53,783 nt of DNA from Micromonospora sp. CPCC 205371 (GTDB taxonomy: Bacteria > Actinomycetota > Actinomycetes > Mycobacteriales > Micromonosporaceae). How positions within the stretch are numbered: the first letter of the stretch is position 1; each line of letters starts with the position of its first letter. Position numbers and translations under genes: made by a program. The DNA is taken from contig NZ_JAIBNX010000019.1 in assembly GCF_026130045.1 (NCBI RefSeq), positions 1 to 53,783 of the forward strand. The letters are read 5' to 3'. Under the pieces are notes generated by a model that was not told the origin of the DNA, ran no database searches, and worked only from the letters and a program-made list of their open reading frames with translations. Below, piece after piece: positions 33,282-41,840 of the stretch.

Positions 33282-35009
33282 ATGACTGCCTCCGTGTCCG
33301 CGCCACCCGGGGCGGTGCCGCTCGGTCTGGTGGCTCTGGGCGGGTTGACCGCCGGGGCGGTGTCCGTCGGCTTGGCCGCGACCAGTGATCACCTGACCAT
33401 GCCGGGCCTGCATGCGGCGCTGTTCAACTGGATCATGCTGTCGTACCTCCTCTGTGGACTGATCGCGTGGCGGCGGCGGCCGGACAGCCGCCTCGGCCGG
33501 CTGATGATCGCGGCCGGTATCGGCGCGTCGCTGTCCAACCTGGCCTGGGCGAACAACGCGGCCGTCGAGTCGGTCGGGCTCGCGTTCGACCTGTTGCCGG
33601 CGGTGCTTTTCCTGCATGTCTTCCTCGCCTTCCCGGACGGCCGGCTGTCCGGGCGATCTGCCCGGGCGCTGGTTGCGGCCGGGTATGTCACCACGGTCGG
33701 AGGTCAGCTCGCGGTCGCGCTGCTCGGCGGATTCGGACCGGAAAACGCCTTCGCGGTCGCCGACCGGCCAGACGCCGGCGCCCGGCTGCACGACGCTGTC
33801 CTGGCGACGACGGGCGCGCTCGCGCTGGCCGGGATCGCAGTGCTCGCCGCCCCCCGCCCGGGCGGGGGCCGGCCCCGGCGCCGGGCGGTCGCGTGGCTCG
33901 TGGACGCGTTCGCGCTCGGATTGCTGATGATCGCGGTGCTGTTGCTGATGGGCCTCGCCGGCGCGCCCGGGTTCGTCCACGTGCAGCGGCTCACCCTGTT
34001 CGTACTCGGCTTGGCCCCGATCGCGTTCCTGCTCGGTCTGCTCGACGCCCAGCTGGCCCGTACCGGTGTCGGTGCTCTGCTCGTGCGGTTGCGAAGCGAG
34101 CCGGTCGACCTACGCGCCGCGCTGGCCCGGACCCTGCGTGATCCGTCGCTCTCGCTGTTCTACTGGCTGCCGCAGTACGCCAGCTGGGCCGACGAGGCCG
34201 GCCAGCCGGCCCGGCTGCCGGACGACAGCGCCCGGGCGGCGACGATCATCGACCGCGACGGCGAGCCTTTCGCCGCGCTGGTGCACGACGCGTCGCTGAA
34301 CGACGAGCGTGAGCTGCTCGACGGGGTCACCGCCGCCGCCGCGATCGCGCTGGAGAACGGGTGGCTTCGGGCGGAACTGCACGCCAGGCTGGAGGAGGTA
34401 CGGGGTTCCCGGGCGCGGGTGCTGGCGGCGGGGCAGCAGGAGCGGCAGCGGCTGGAACGCGACCTGCACGACGGCGCACAGCAGCGGCTCATCGCGCTCT
34501 CCCTCGACCTTGGCCGGCTTGAGACGCGGCTCGGCGCGAACCAGGAGGCACGGAGCGCCGTGGCCCAAGCCAAGGGGGAGATCGCACAGTCATTGAACGA
34601 ACTGCGGGACGTTGCCCGCGGTCTGCACCCCGCGGTGCTGAGCGGGCACGGGCTGCCGGTGGCCCTGGAGTCGCTGGTCGCGCTGGCGCCGGTACCGGTC
34701 CAGCTCACCACGCGGCTCGACGGCCGGCTCGACGAGCAAATCGAGGTCGCCGCGTACTACGTGATCTGCGAGAGCCTGGCCAACGTCGGCAAGCACGCCC
34801 GGGCTTCATCGGCCACGGTGGACGTACGGCACGGCGACGGGCAACTGGTCGTCGAGGTCGTGGACGACGGCGTCGGCGGCGCGGACACCGAGCGTGGAAG
34901 CGGCCTGCGTGGACTGGCTGACCGGGTCGAGGCGCTCGGCGGCCAACTGCGGGTGTGGACCCCGCGCGGCGGCGGCACCCGGGTACGGGCGGAGATCCCA
35001 TGCGGGTAG
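33282..35009 (+). CDS. NarL-type sensor histidine kinase
   Basis: A 575-residue membrane sensor kinase with a strong RBS (GGAGG) before ATG 33282. The N-terminal half has about eight hydrophobic segments (VPLGLVALGGLTAGAVSVGL to LTLFVLGLAPIAFLLGLLD). A degenerate GAF-like segment follows (about 270-365: DPSLSLFYWLPQY, AATIIDRDGEPFAALVHDAS). The HisKA_3 domain carries His396 in RLERDLHDGAQQRLIAL, and the ATPase domain shows CESLANVGKHA, VVDDGVGGAD and GLRGLADRVEALGG. The gene overlaps the response regulator by 10 bases, so both come from one transcript. This arrangement with a regulator bearing LPPTHNDEG recurs in actinomycetes; the signal is unknown. Confidence 0.92.
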   Translation: MTASVSAPPGAVPLGLVALGGLTAGAVSVGLAATSDHLTMPGLHAALFNWIMLSYLLCGLIAWRRRPDSRLGRLMIAAGIGASLSNLAWANNAAVESVGLAFDLLPAVLFLHVFLAFPDGRLSGRSARALVAAGYVTTVGGQLAVALLGGFGPENAFAVADRPDAGARLHDAVLATTGALALAGIAVLAAPRPGGGRPRRRAVAWLVDAFALGLLMIAVLLLMGLAGAPGFVHVQRLTLFVLGLAPIAFLLGLLDAQLARTGVGALLVRLRSEPVDLRAALARTLRDPSLSLFYWLPQYASWADEAGQPARLPDDSARAATIIDRDGEPFAALVHDASLNDERELLDGVTAAAAIALENGWLRAELHARLEEVRGSRARVLAAGQQERQRLERDLHDGAQQRLIALSLDLGRLETRLGANQEARSAVAQAKGEIAQSLNELRDVARGLHPAVLSGHGLPVALESLVALAPVPVQLTTRLDGRLDEQIEVAAYYVICESLANVGKHARASSATVDVRHGDGQLVVEVVDDGVGGADTERGSGLRGLADRVEALGGQLRVWTPRGGGTRVRAEIPCG

Positions 35010-35644
35010 CCATCGCGGAGGACAGCGTCCTGCTGCGCGAAGGGCTGGCAAGCCTGCTAGCCGAGGCTGGGTACGAGGTGATCGCGCGGTGCGGCGACGC
35101 CGACCAGTTGCGCCGGGAGATGCTCGTCCAGGTACCCGACGTGTCCATCCTGGACATCAGGCTGCCGCCCACGCACAACGACGAGGGCCTGCGCGCGGCC
35201 ATCGACATCCGCGCCCGGTATCCAGGCGTCGGCGTGCTCGTGCTGTCGCAGTACCTGGAGATCGGGCTGGCCATGAAGCTGCTAGCCGATTCCGCGGACG
35301 GCGTCGGATACCTGCTCAAGGACCGGATCAGCGACGTGCCGGAGTTCCTCGCCGCGGTACGCCGGGTGGCGCTCGGCGGCTCTGCCGTCGACCCCGTCAT
35401 CGTCTCCACGCTGCTGGCCAAACGTCGCCGGAACGATCCACTCGACCAGCTCACGCCCCGCGAACGCGAGGTGCTGGAGCTGATGGCGTCCGGGCATTCC
35501 AACCAGGGCATCGCGGACCGGCTCGTGATCACGCTGCGCGCCGCCGAGAAGTACGTGTCCAGCATCTTCGGCAAGCTCGGCATCCCGTCCACCGGCAGCG
35601 AATCCCGGCGGGTCCTCGCCGTCCTGCTCTACCTGCGCTCCTAA
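35000..35644 (+). CDS. NarL/LuxR-family response regulator
   Basis: A 214-residue regulator. The receiver domain (1-120) has IAEDS at the N-terminus, the phospho-acceptor Asp52 in SILDIRLPPTHNDEGL, and VGYLLKDRISD. The LuxR HTH (about 148-205) shows LTPREREVLELMASGHSNQG and LRAAEKYVSSIFGKL. The ATG at 35000 lies inside the end of the kinase gene, giving a 10-base overlap and coupled translation. It ends by overlapping the convergent hydrolase gene by four bases. Confidence 0.93.
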   Translation: MRVAIAEDSVLLREGLASLLAEAGYEVIARCGDADQLRREMLVQVPDVSILDIRLPPTHNDEGLRAAIDIRARYPGVGVLVLSQYLEIGLAMKLLADSADGVGYLLKDRISDVPEFLAAVRRVALGGSAVDPVIVSTLLAKRRRNDPLDQLTPREREVLELMASGHSNQGIADRLVITLRAAEKYVSSIFGKLGIPSTGSESRRVLAVLLYLRS

Positions 35645-36783
35645 CCGCGGAAGGTGACCTCGGGAAAGCTCGCGGACGGGCGCTCGACGAGGTGTCCGCT
35701 TCGGCTGGACAGGTGCCGGTCGAAGAACGCGCGCACATATGCCCTGGTGACGTCGAGGGCGCGAGCTCCGTCGAGAGCGCCGAACATCTCGGGTGGGAAG
35801 CCGGCCGTGCCGCCCACCTGGTCCAGGAGGGGCCGGTAGTCGGTGAAGTCGAGGTGACCCATGCCGGTGATGCCCAGGTCTCGCCGCCAGCCGGTGAGAC
35901 CGGCCCAGAACTGGGCCCAGCTGTGGTCGTTTCCGCGGTGGTGGTAGTCGCCGCCGACCAGCATGAAGGGGCGGTGGAGTTGGTTGGACGCGGCGGGTTC
36001 GTAGATGCTGCCGTCCAGGTCGATTCCGGCCAGGAAGCGATGGTCGTCGCCCAGCACCTGGGCGGTGGTGGCGCCGCCGATGGAGTGGCCGAACATGGCG
36101 ACCCGGCCGAGGTCGACGACCGAGCCCAGGCGGTCCGCGAGTTGGCTCACCACGAACCGGGCATCCGCCGCCCTGGTGGCGATGTACTGGGCCTTCAGGG
36201 CGGGCCCGGCGTCCGCTGGGATGGAGCTGTGCACGAGTCGGCCGTCGGGAAACTCGACGACCAGGGTGTCGTACGGGTGGTCCAGCGTGATCACCACGTA
36301 GCCGTGGCTGGCCAGGTCGGTGACCACGGTGGTCGCCGACGAGCCAGTGAGGCCGAGACCAGGCGAGAAAACGACCACCGGGAAGCCGCGTGGCCATTGG
36401 CGTGGCGGCGCGTCCCGATAGGCGTCGAGCCGCATGTGCGCGATCAGTCCGGCCGGGAATCCGCCGTCCGCCTCGAAGACCGCGGCCGCCGCCGGGGTCA
36501 GGTACCGGGCCCTCGGGGCGCCGTGCACGGATCGGGCCGGATACCACGCCTGTGCCATCATCTCGCGTGGCTGCGGCGTCGTGGCGAACGGGTCGAGCCG
36601 GGCATGGTCGACCAGGTGGAGCGCTTTCATGCCCACGTCGAAACGCCCTGACGGTGGACGCAGGCGCAACGCGGTCGGGGTCGAACCGCTCGCGGCGCTG
36701 GCCGCCGGGCTGTCGATCGCCACGAGGGCGGATACCGCACCGGCGCCGAGGACTGATCTACGGGTCAGACGGTGAAACAACAT
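35641..36783 (-). CDS. Tat-exported alpha/beta hydrolase (PAF-acetylhydrolase-like)
   Basis: A 380-residue protein with a twin-arginine signal (LTRRSVLGAGAVSALVA, cleavage near AASAA). The mature part follows the platelet-activating-factor acetylhydrolase/PET-hydrolase-like plan: AWYPARSVHGAPRARYLTP, FPVVVFSPGLGLTGSSAT (oxyanion), GYVVITLDHPYDT, the nucleophile elbow GHSIGGATT, IDLDGSIYEPA (acid) and GMGHLDFTDY (His). Secreted carboxylester hydrolase of unknown substrate. It overlaps the response regulator convergently by four bases and is followed upstream by a 132-bp gap and the LacI gene on the same strand; I see no regulatory link. Confidence 0.87.
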   Translation of the reverse strand: MLFHRLTRRSVLGAGAVSALVAIDSPAASAASGSTPTALRLRPPSGRFDVGMKALHLVDHARLDPFATTPQPREMMAQAWYPARSVHGAPRARYLTPAAAAVFEADGGFPAGLIAHMRLDAYRDAPPRQWPRGFPVVVFSPGLGLTGSSATTVVTDLASHGYVVITLDHPYDTLVVEFPDGRLVHSSIPADAGPALKAQYIATRAADARFVVSQLADRLGSVVDLGRVAMFGHSIGGATTAQVLGDDHRFLAGIDLDGSIYEPAASNQLHRPFMLVGGDYHHRGNDHSWAQFWAGLTGWRRDLGITGMGHLDFTDYRPLLDQVGGTAGFPPEMFGALDGARALDVTRAYVRAFFDRHLSSRSGHLVERPSASFPEVTFRG

Positions 36784-36915
36784 CCCCTCAAGGTGGCACT
36801 GGCGCGCGGACCCGGACAGGCGGGAAACAGGCCGCTTGGGGGGCGGTTTTCTGGTGTGTTCCAGGCGACTCCCGAGTGGGAGGCGGAGGATCTGCTCTCT
36901 GACCTCCGGGACGGT

Positions 36916-37947
36916 TCACGCTCGCCGGGCGGTGGAAGCGCGGACAACGACCTCGACGGGTGGGTCGGCCGCCGGCGGAAGGTCTACCTCTGGCTTTTCG
37001 ATGGCCTGTACCAGCAGCTTGAGTCCCTCTCGCGCCGCGGCCTCGAAGGGTTGGCGCACCGTGGTCAGAGGTGGTGTCACGTAAGCGGCCACCGGCATGT
37101 CGTCGAAGCCGACCACACTGACGTCCTGGGGCACCCGCCGCCCGGCTTCCAGCAGCGCCCGGATCAGTCCGATCGCCATCTCGTCGCCAGCCGCGAACAC
37201 CGCCGTGACGTCGCCGTCGCGAGCCAGTTCGCGTCCAGCCGCGTATCCGGACGCGGCGGACCAGTCGCCATACATGACAGGCGGGGTGCTCCGGCCACGC
37301 GCCTCCAGCGCCATCCGCCATCCCTCCAGGCGCTCTCTGGCGGCGAACCAGCGCTGCGGACCGGCGATGTGATGGACGGCCTCGTGTCCCAGATCGAGCA
37401 GGTGGTCGGTTGCCGCGCGCGCGAGCGTCACAGAGCCGGTGCCCGCCGTCAGCGTCCGGGCCGCGGTGAACGCTGGCGGTGCACCGATGAAAAGAACCGG
37501 CACGTCGACGCCGACGGAGGCCGCGCCCTCGTCGATCGGTTCGGAGATGACGATCCCGTCCACGCCCTGCTCCAGCAGCGATTCCACGCCGCCGGCGATA
37601 CCGGCCGGGTCGGCGTCGAGCGTGCTGACCACACGCGTGGCGTAGCCGGCGTCTCGGACGGCTCGCTCGATGCTCACCAGCAGCGAAGCGGGCCCATACC
37701 CAGCCGTACCGAGCGTCACCACACCGATGGCGCGGGTGCGCCCCGAGGCGAGCGCGCGGGCCGCGTTGTTGCGGCGGTAGCCGAGCCTCCTCGCGGCGTC
37801 GAGAACCCGTCCGCGCACCGCGGGTGATACGTACGGTTCATCATTGAACACCCTGGATACGGTCTTCCTGGAGACCCCCGCCAGACGGGCGACATCGGCG
37901 CTGCGCGGCAGGGTGGAGCTCGCGCCCGACTCCCCTGGTCGCGTCAT
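36916..37947 (-). CDS. LacI-family repressor
   Basis: A 343-residue regulator. The ATG at 37947 has a GGGAGG RBS and puts the HTH at the usual place (SADVARLAGVSRKTVSRVFN, residues about 15-35, then the hinge helix ARALASGRTRAIGVVT). The periplasmic-binding-protein-like sugar domain follows, with GIVISEPIDEG, HHIAGPQRWFAARERLEGW, AVFAAGDEMAIGLIRALLEAG and VVGFDDMPVAAYVTPPLTTV. It is divergent from the GH93-like secreted glycanase gene with operator-like palindromes between, and so most likely represses that gene and itself until an oligosaccharide from the degraded polymer binds. Confidence 0.92.
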   Translation of the reverse strand: MTRPGESGASSTLPRSADVARLAGVSRKTVSRVFNDEPYVSPAVRGRVLDAARRLGYRRNNAARALASGRTRAIGVVTLGTAGYGPASLLVSIERAVRDAGYATRVVSTLDADPAGIAGGVESLLEQGVDGIVISEPIDEGAASVGVDVPVLFIGAPPAFTAARTLTAGTGSVTLARAATDHLLDLGHEAVHHIAGPQRWFAARERLEGWRMALEARGRSTPPVMYGDWSAASGYAAGRELARDGDVTAVFAAGDEMAIGLIRALLEAGRRVPQDVSVVGFDDMPVAAYVTPPLTTVRQPFEAAAREGLKLLVQAIEKPEVDLPPAADPPVEVVVRASTARRA

Positions 37948-37985
37948 CGTGCCTCCCGTCCATGTGGCTCTCTCCGTCAGTTTCC

Positions 37986-37999
37986 TGACCGCGCGGTCA
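37986..37999. promoter_or_regulatory. LacI-type operator O1 (perfect palindrome)
   Basis: TGACCGCGCGGTCA is a perfect 14-bp palindrome with the central CG typical of LacI sites. It lies immediately downstream of the lacI-type gene's -10 on the minus strand, so it would cover the transcription start. Confidence 0.7.
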
Positions 38000-38028
38000 T
38001 ATTTACTCCTCAAGACCACATAGGTCAA
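38000..38028 (-). promoter_or_regulatory. Promoter of the LacI-family gene
   Basis: On the minus strand TTGACC (plus 38023-38028), a 17-base spacer and TAAATA (plus 38000-38005) form a near-consensus sigma-70-type promoter. It reads toward the regulator gene with operator O1 right after the -10. Confidence 0.65.
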
Positions 38029-38065
38029 TACCACATTGCTCGACGTGCCTCTTGACCACAATCGT

Positions 38066-38095
38066 ATGACCGCGCGAACATGACCGCGTGGTCAT
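38066..38095. promoter_or_regulatory. LacI-type operator O2 plus extra half-site
   Basis: ATGACC-GCGT-GGTCAT (38080-38095) repeats the O1 arms with a slightly asymmetric centre. An extra half-site, ATGACCGCGCG, starts at 38066, so three copies of TGACCGCG lie in this region. A TTGACC at 38052-38057 may be the -35 of the glycanase gene, in which case the half-site and O2 fall on its spacer and start. Confidence 0.6.
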
Positions 38096-38177
38096 ACGGC
38101 CGAGTGCGCTGTCCTGATGCTGGACGACGGGGGCCGGCGGGACGGCGCACCATCCCACGCAGACCGAAAGGACCCCC

Positions 38178-40388
38178 GTGACAGCGAAGAGAATCGTCTC
38201 GATCGCGGTGACCACCGTGCTCGTGACCGGATTGTCGGCGTTGCCGGCAAGCCCGACGCAGGCGTACAGCCCAACACAAGGAACCATCTACCAACTGCCG
38301 GCGAACCAGCCCTGCCTGAAAGGCCGGGGAAACTGCGCGATCTACCCAAAGATCGCCGAGTTGCCGAACGGCCGTCTCATCGCGTCGTGGGAGCAGGCGA
38401 CGGTCCCGCCTTCCGGGAGCGCGGACGGTGAAACGCTGCCCATCTACAAGAGCGACGACAGCGGCACCACGTGGCAGAAGCTGACCGAACTGAGAGCGCC
38501 CGCGTACCTGTCCTCGAACCCGGCTTACGCGAAGTACACGAGCAACTGGGGCAACCCCTTCCCGTACGTCCTGCCCCAAGCGGTGGGCGACCTGCCGGCC
38601 GGCACGCTGCTCCTCGCGAGCATCGTCACGGGCGACGACCACTACTACCTCGAACACAAGGCCGCGGACCCGAACTGGGTGCCGAACAACGACGGCGACC
38701 GCCGCGACATGGCCCTCGCGCTGTTCTCGAGCGCCGACGCCGGTGCGACATGGAGCGTCGTCAACATCATCACGACCGGCGGCTGGCAGGGCGGCAGCGC
38801 CGGTGCGATCGGCGTCAACGTCGCGAACGCGAACACGTACCGTCAGATCGACCCCGTGTGGGAGCCGTACCTGATGGTGTACAACAACCAGCTCGTCGTG
38901 TACTACTCCGACGAGAACGACTACGTCGGTTACAACACGACCACCGGCGTGCCAACGCTCGCGCCCGACAACGACACCCGCGCCGACTCCGGGGCGCAGA
39001 TCCTCGCGCACCGGACGTGGAACGGCCGGACATCCTCCTCGTGGAGCACACCGGTCCTCGATGTCGCCGGCACCACCTTCACCTCGTCATCGGGTCAGAC
39101 GCAGATCGGTGGCGGCCGCCCGGGCATGACGACCGTCGTGCCGACCTCGGACGGCAGATGGCTGCTGACCTACGAGTACTGGGGCGGTGGCGACAACGTC
39201 CGTTACAAGATCTCCGACAACCCGCTGAACTTCTTCTCCGTCGGGGGCGCCGCCGGCACCGGGATCACCGCGCTGCCGCTCGCGCCGGGCTCGCGCGCTC
39301 TGGCGCGGGGCGGCAGCCCGGTGCTCATGCGCACCCCGGACGGCCGGATCTTGTACAACGCCTCCGGTAGCGGCAATGTCTGGATCAACTCGGGCAGCAG
39401 CACGGGCGCCTGGACCGAATTCCAGACGACGCTGCCGGGTGGCTACAGCCGCAACCTGACGTGGGTCTCCCGCACCGGACGCGTCATCGTCGCCGGCAAC
39501 GTCGGCACGTCGAACATCATCTGGGCGGACGTCGACTTCGGTCGCGGTGCCGGGCCGTACTACCGGATCGTCAACCGCTCGACCGGACAGGTGATCGGCA
39601 CCGGAAACCACATCAACGACGCGAACATCGGCAACGCTGACGCCCCGGACGTGCGACTAGAGGCATCCGGCTCGGCCTCCAACGCCGAGACACAAGCCTG
39701 GCGCACCCAGTACAAGTCGAACGGTGCGATGACGCTGCTGAACCGGTCCGGCGGCCGCATGGCGGGCATCTGGACAGGCACGGCGACGGCTGGACAGCGC
39801 ATCGGCCAATGGGTCGACAACACGACGCAGGGACACTGGAACCTCGTACCGACGACCAACGGCTACTACCGCCTGCAATCGGCGGCGAGCACGGGCCTCT
39901 ACCTCACCGGCGCATCGGCGGGCGCATCCCTCACCCTCCAGAACTCGACGGCGGACGGCTCCCAGGAGTGGCAGTTCACGCAGGTGTCCGGGGCCTCCGG
40001 GACGCACGCGATCGTAGGGTTGGCATCTGGTCGGTGTATCGATGTGCCCAACCACTCGACCACACCATCGACTCAAGTCACCCTCTGGGACTGCACCTCC
40101 GGTAACAACCAGCGGTGGACGCTGAACAGTGACGGGTCGGTCCAGGGCATCGGGTCCGGGCTGTGCCTTGACGTTCGCAACAACGGCACGACGAACGGCG
40201 CCATCGTGCAGACCTACACCTGCAACAGCGGCAGCAACCAGAAGTGGACCGTCGCCGTCGATGGCACCCTTCGCGGTGTCCAATCCGGACTGTGCCTCGA
40301 CGCTTCGAGCGCCGGTACGGCCAACGGCACACTCCTTCAGCTGTGGACCTGCAACGGCGGCAACAACCAGCGGTGGAACATCAGCTGA
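38178..40388 (+). CDS. Secreted GH93-like exo-glycanase (sialidase-fold propeller) with two CBM13/ricin modules
   Basis: A 736-residue exported protein, GTG start with AAAGGA, signal peptide IVSIAVTTVLVTGLSALPAS. Residues about 35-455 form a sialidase-like beta-propeller with two Asp boxes (SDDSGTTW, SADAGATWS) and blocks IYPKIAELPNGRLIASWEQ and DPVWEPYLMVYNNQLVVYYS. These fit family GH93 (exo-alpha-1,5-arabinanase) better than true sialidases, which have an Arg-rich RIP motif not seen here. A first ricin-like domain follows (about 455-605), then a canonical CBM13 trefoil (about 610-736) with three repeats ending NNQRW, SNQKW and NNQRW, each with a CLDV/CLDA-type block. It probably trims a plant side-chain polysaccharide such as arabinan. 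It is controlled by the divergent LacI protein and ends in a strong hairpin. Confidence 0.82.
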   Translation: MTAKRIVSIAVTTVLVTGLSALPASPTQAYSPTQGTIYQLPANQPCLKGRGNCAIYPKIAELPNGRLIASWEQATVPPSGSADGETLPIYKSDDSGTTWQKLTELRAPAYLSSNPAYAKYTSNWGNPFPYVLPQAVGDLPAGTLLLASIVTGDDHYYLEHKAADPNWVPNNDGDRRDMALALFSSADAGATWSVVNIITTGGWQGGSAGAIGVNVANANTYRQIDPVWEPYLMVYNNQLVVYYSDENDYVGYNTTTGVPTLAPDNDTRADSGAQILAHRTWNGRTSSSWSTPVLDVAGTTFTSSSGQTQIGGGRPGMTTVVPTSDGRWLLTYEYWGGGDNVRYKISDNPLNFFSVGGAAGTGITALPLAPGSRALARGGSPVLMRTPDGRILYNASGSGNVWINSGSSTGAWTEFQTTLPGGYSRNLTWVSRTGRVIVAGNVGTSNIIWADVDFGRGAGPYYRIVNRSTGQVIGTGNHINDANIGNADAPDVRLEASGSASNAETQAWRTQYKSNGAMTLLNRSGGRMAGIWTGTATAGQRIGQWVDNTTQGHWNLVPTTNGYYRLQSAASTGLYLTGASAGASLTLQNSTADGSQEWQFTQVSGASGTHAIVGLASGRCIDVPNHSTTPSTQVTLWDCTSGNNQRWTLNSDGSVQGIGSGLCLDVRNNGTTNGAIVQTYTCNSGSNQKWTVAVDGTLRGVQSGLCLDASSAGTANGTLLQLWTCNGGNNQRWNIS

Positions 40389-40410
40389 GATAACAGGCGC
40401 TGACGAGGCC

Positions 40411-40444
40411 GGCAGGGCCGGTGGGGAAACCCGCCGGCCCTGCC
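40411..40444 (+). terminator. Hairpin terminator after the glycanase gene
   Basis: GGCAGGGCCGG (40411-40421) pairs perfectly with CCGGCCCTGCC (40434-40444), extended inside by GGG/CCC around a GAAA-type loop. No T-run follows, as is common in high-GC actinomycetes. Confidence 0.75.
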
Positions 40445-40496
40445 GTGGTGCTCCGGCTTGCCGGCACGCTCAGCCGTCCGACCATGGTCGATGAAG

Positions 40497-40526
40497 TTGA
40501 CCACGCAACTGTATACTGAGTATCAT
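40497..40526 (+). promoter_or_regulatory. Promoter of the PadR-ABC operon (leaderless type)
   Basis: TTGACC (40497-40502), an 18-base spacer and TATCAT (40521-40526) place the transcription start at about 40533-40534, that is at the ATG. No ribosome-binding site is present. TATACT at 40512-40517 is another possible -10 but is too close to the -35. Confidence 0.6.
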
Positions 40527-40536
40527 ACCCGGTATG
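40513..40536. promoter_or_regulatory. Two abutting palindromes: PadR operator over promoter and start codon
   Basis: ATACT-G-AGTAT (40513-40523) and CATACC-C-GGTATG (40524-40536) are both perfect and directly adjacent. The second includes the start codon of the PadR gene, and together they cover the -10. PadR-family repressors typically bind AT-rich dyads at their own promoter. Confidence 0.7.
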
Positions 40537-41118
40537 AGCATCCGGCACGCCCTATTGGCCCTGCTCAGCGAGGGCCCGAAATACGGCCTCCAGCTGAGGC
40601 AGGAGTTCGAGTCCAGGACCGGGGAGGTATGGCCGCTCAACGTCGGGCAGGTCTACACCACCCTGCAGCGCCTGGAGCGCGACGGCCTCGTCGAGTCGGA
40701 GGGCTCCGGCGGCGGTGGGCCACAGAACGTATTCACGATCACGCCGACCGGCTCCGACGAGCTGAACGAGTGGTTGCGCACGCCACCGGACGTGGTTCCA
40801 CCACCACGCGACGAGCTCGTCATCAAGCTGCTCGTGGCGATGCGTGTGCCAGGTGTCGACCTACCCGAGCTTCTGCAGGTGCACCGGCGGCACCTTGTGC
40901 AGGCGATGCAGGAGTACACCCACCTGAAGGGTGAGATCGCCGAGGGTGAGGTGGAGCTGTCGCTCGTCGTGGATTCGGAGCTGTTCCGCTTGGAAGCGAT
41001 CGTCCGGTGGCTCGACACCGCGGACGCCCGGCTCAAGCGCCTGCCGGCCCGCACCGCGAGCCAGGACCCGACGTCCGCGCCGCGCGTCGGCCGCAAGATC
41101 GCGTGGGTACGGCGATGA
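40534..41118 (+). CDS. PadR-family repressor of an ABC transporter operon
   Basis: A 194-residue protein with the PadR winged helix (about 1-85: SIRHALLALLSEGPKYGLQL, VGQVYTTLQRLERDGLVES, FTITPTGSDELNEWL) and a C-terminal helical dimerisation domain (LLQVHRRHLVQAMQEYTHL, LFRLEAIVRWLDTADARL). The ATG has no RBS and sits inside a palindrome. The next gene starts within its stop codon (ATGA). It is expected to repress the whole padR-ATPase-permease operon until a substrate or antibiotic binds. Confidence 0.93.
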   Translation: MSIRHALLALLSEGPKYGLQLRQEFESRTGEVWPLNVGQVYTTLQRLERDGLVESEGSGGGGPQNVFTITPTGSDELNEWLRTPPDVVPPPRDELVIKLLVAMRVPGVDLPELLQVHRRHLVQAMQEYTHLKGEIAEGEVELSLVVDSELFRLEAIVRWLDTADARLKRLPARTASQDPTSAPRVGRKIAWVRR

Positions 41119-41840
41119 GTGCGGCCATCGAACTGCGCCAGGTCTCCAAGGTCTACGGATCGGGCCCCACCGAGGTGCACGCGCTGCGCGAGGTCGACCT
41201 GTCCGTTCAGGGCGGCGAGCTGGTGGCGGTGATGGGTCCGAGCGGCTCGGGCAAGAGCACGCTGCTCACGATCGCCGGAACGCTTGAGGAACCGACCAGC
41301 GGTGACGTCTTCATCGCCGGTCACGAGTTGGCGGGCCTGTCCCGCAACGACCGCGCACGGGTGCGGCGGCGATCGATCGGGTACGTCTTCCAGGACTACA
41401 ACCTCCTCGCCGGGCTGACCGCCGTCGAAAACGTGGCGCTTCCGCTGGAGCTGGACGGCGTGCGGATCAAGGCGGCCCGGGCAGCCGCGATGGAGGTGCT
41501 CGCCATGCTCGGCCTGGCCGAGCGGGCCACCCGCTACCCGGACGAGCTGTCCGGCGGCGAAAGCCAACGGGTGGCGATCGCGCGGGCCGTCGTCGGGGAG
41601 CGGCGGCTGCTGCTGGCCGACGAGCCCACCGGCGCGCTCGACTCGTTGAGCGGCGAGACGGTGATGCGCATGCTCCGCCTGGCCAGCCAAAATGGCGTGG
41701 CCGGCGTAGTGGTGACCCACGACGCCCAGATGGCTTCCTGGGCCGACCGCGTGGTGTTCCTGCGTGACGGCCGGGTCGTCGACCAGACGGCACCGAGCGC
41801 CGGCCCGGAATCCCTCCTGGCACCGGGAACGACCAAGTGA
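41115..41840 (+). CDS. ABC transporter ATP-binding protein (MacB/LolD type)
   Basis: A 241-residue ATPase with Walker A GPSGSGKST, Q-loop FQDYNLLAGLTAVENV, signature LSGGESQRVAIARA, Walker B LLLADEPTGALDS and H-loop VTHD. Type VII (MacB/LolD/FtsE-like) systems use such ATPases with FtsX-fold permeases for mechanotransmission or export rather than import. Its ATG overlaps the PadR stop, and its stop overlaps the permease GTG, so three proteins are translated in a coupled series. Confidence 0.95.
   Translation: MSAAIELRQVSKVYGSGPTEVHALREVDLSVQGGELVAVMGPSGSGKSTLLTIAGTLEEPTSGDVFIAGHELAGLSRNDRARVRRRSIGYVFQDYNLLAGLTAVENVALPLELDGVRIKAARAAAMEVLAMLGLAERATRYPDELSGGESQRVAIARAVVGERRLLLADEPTGALDSLSGETVMRMLRLASQNGVAGVVVTHDAQMASWADRVVFLRDGRVVDQTAPSAGPESLLAPGTTK

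Noticed and set aside
38178-40388. True sialidase (neuraminidase)
   Set aside because: Asp boxes fit, but the Arg-triad RIP motif is not seen; WEPYL and the propeller blocks fit GH93-like enzymes better.
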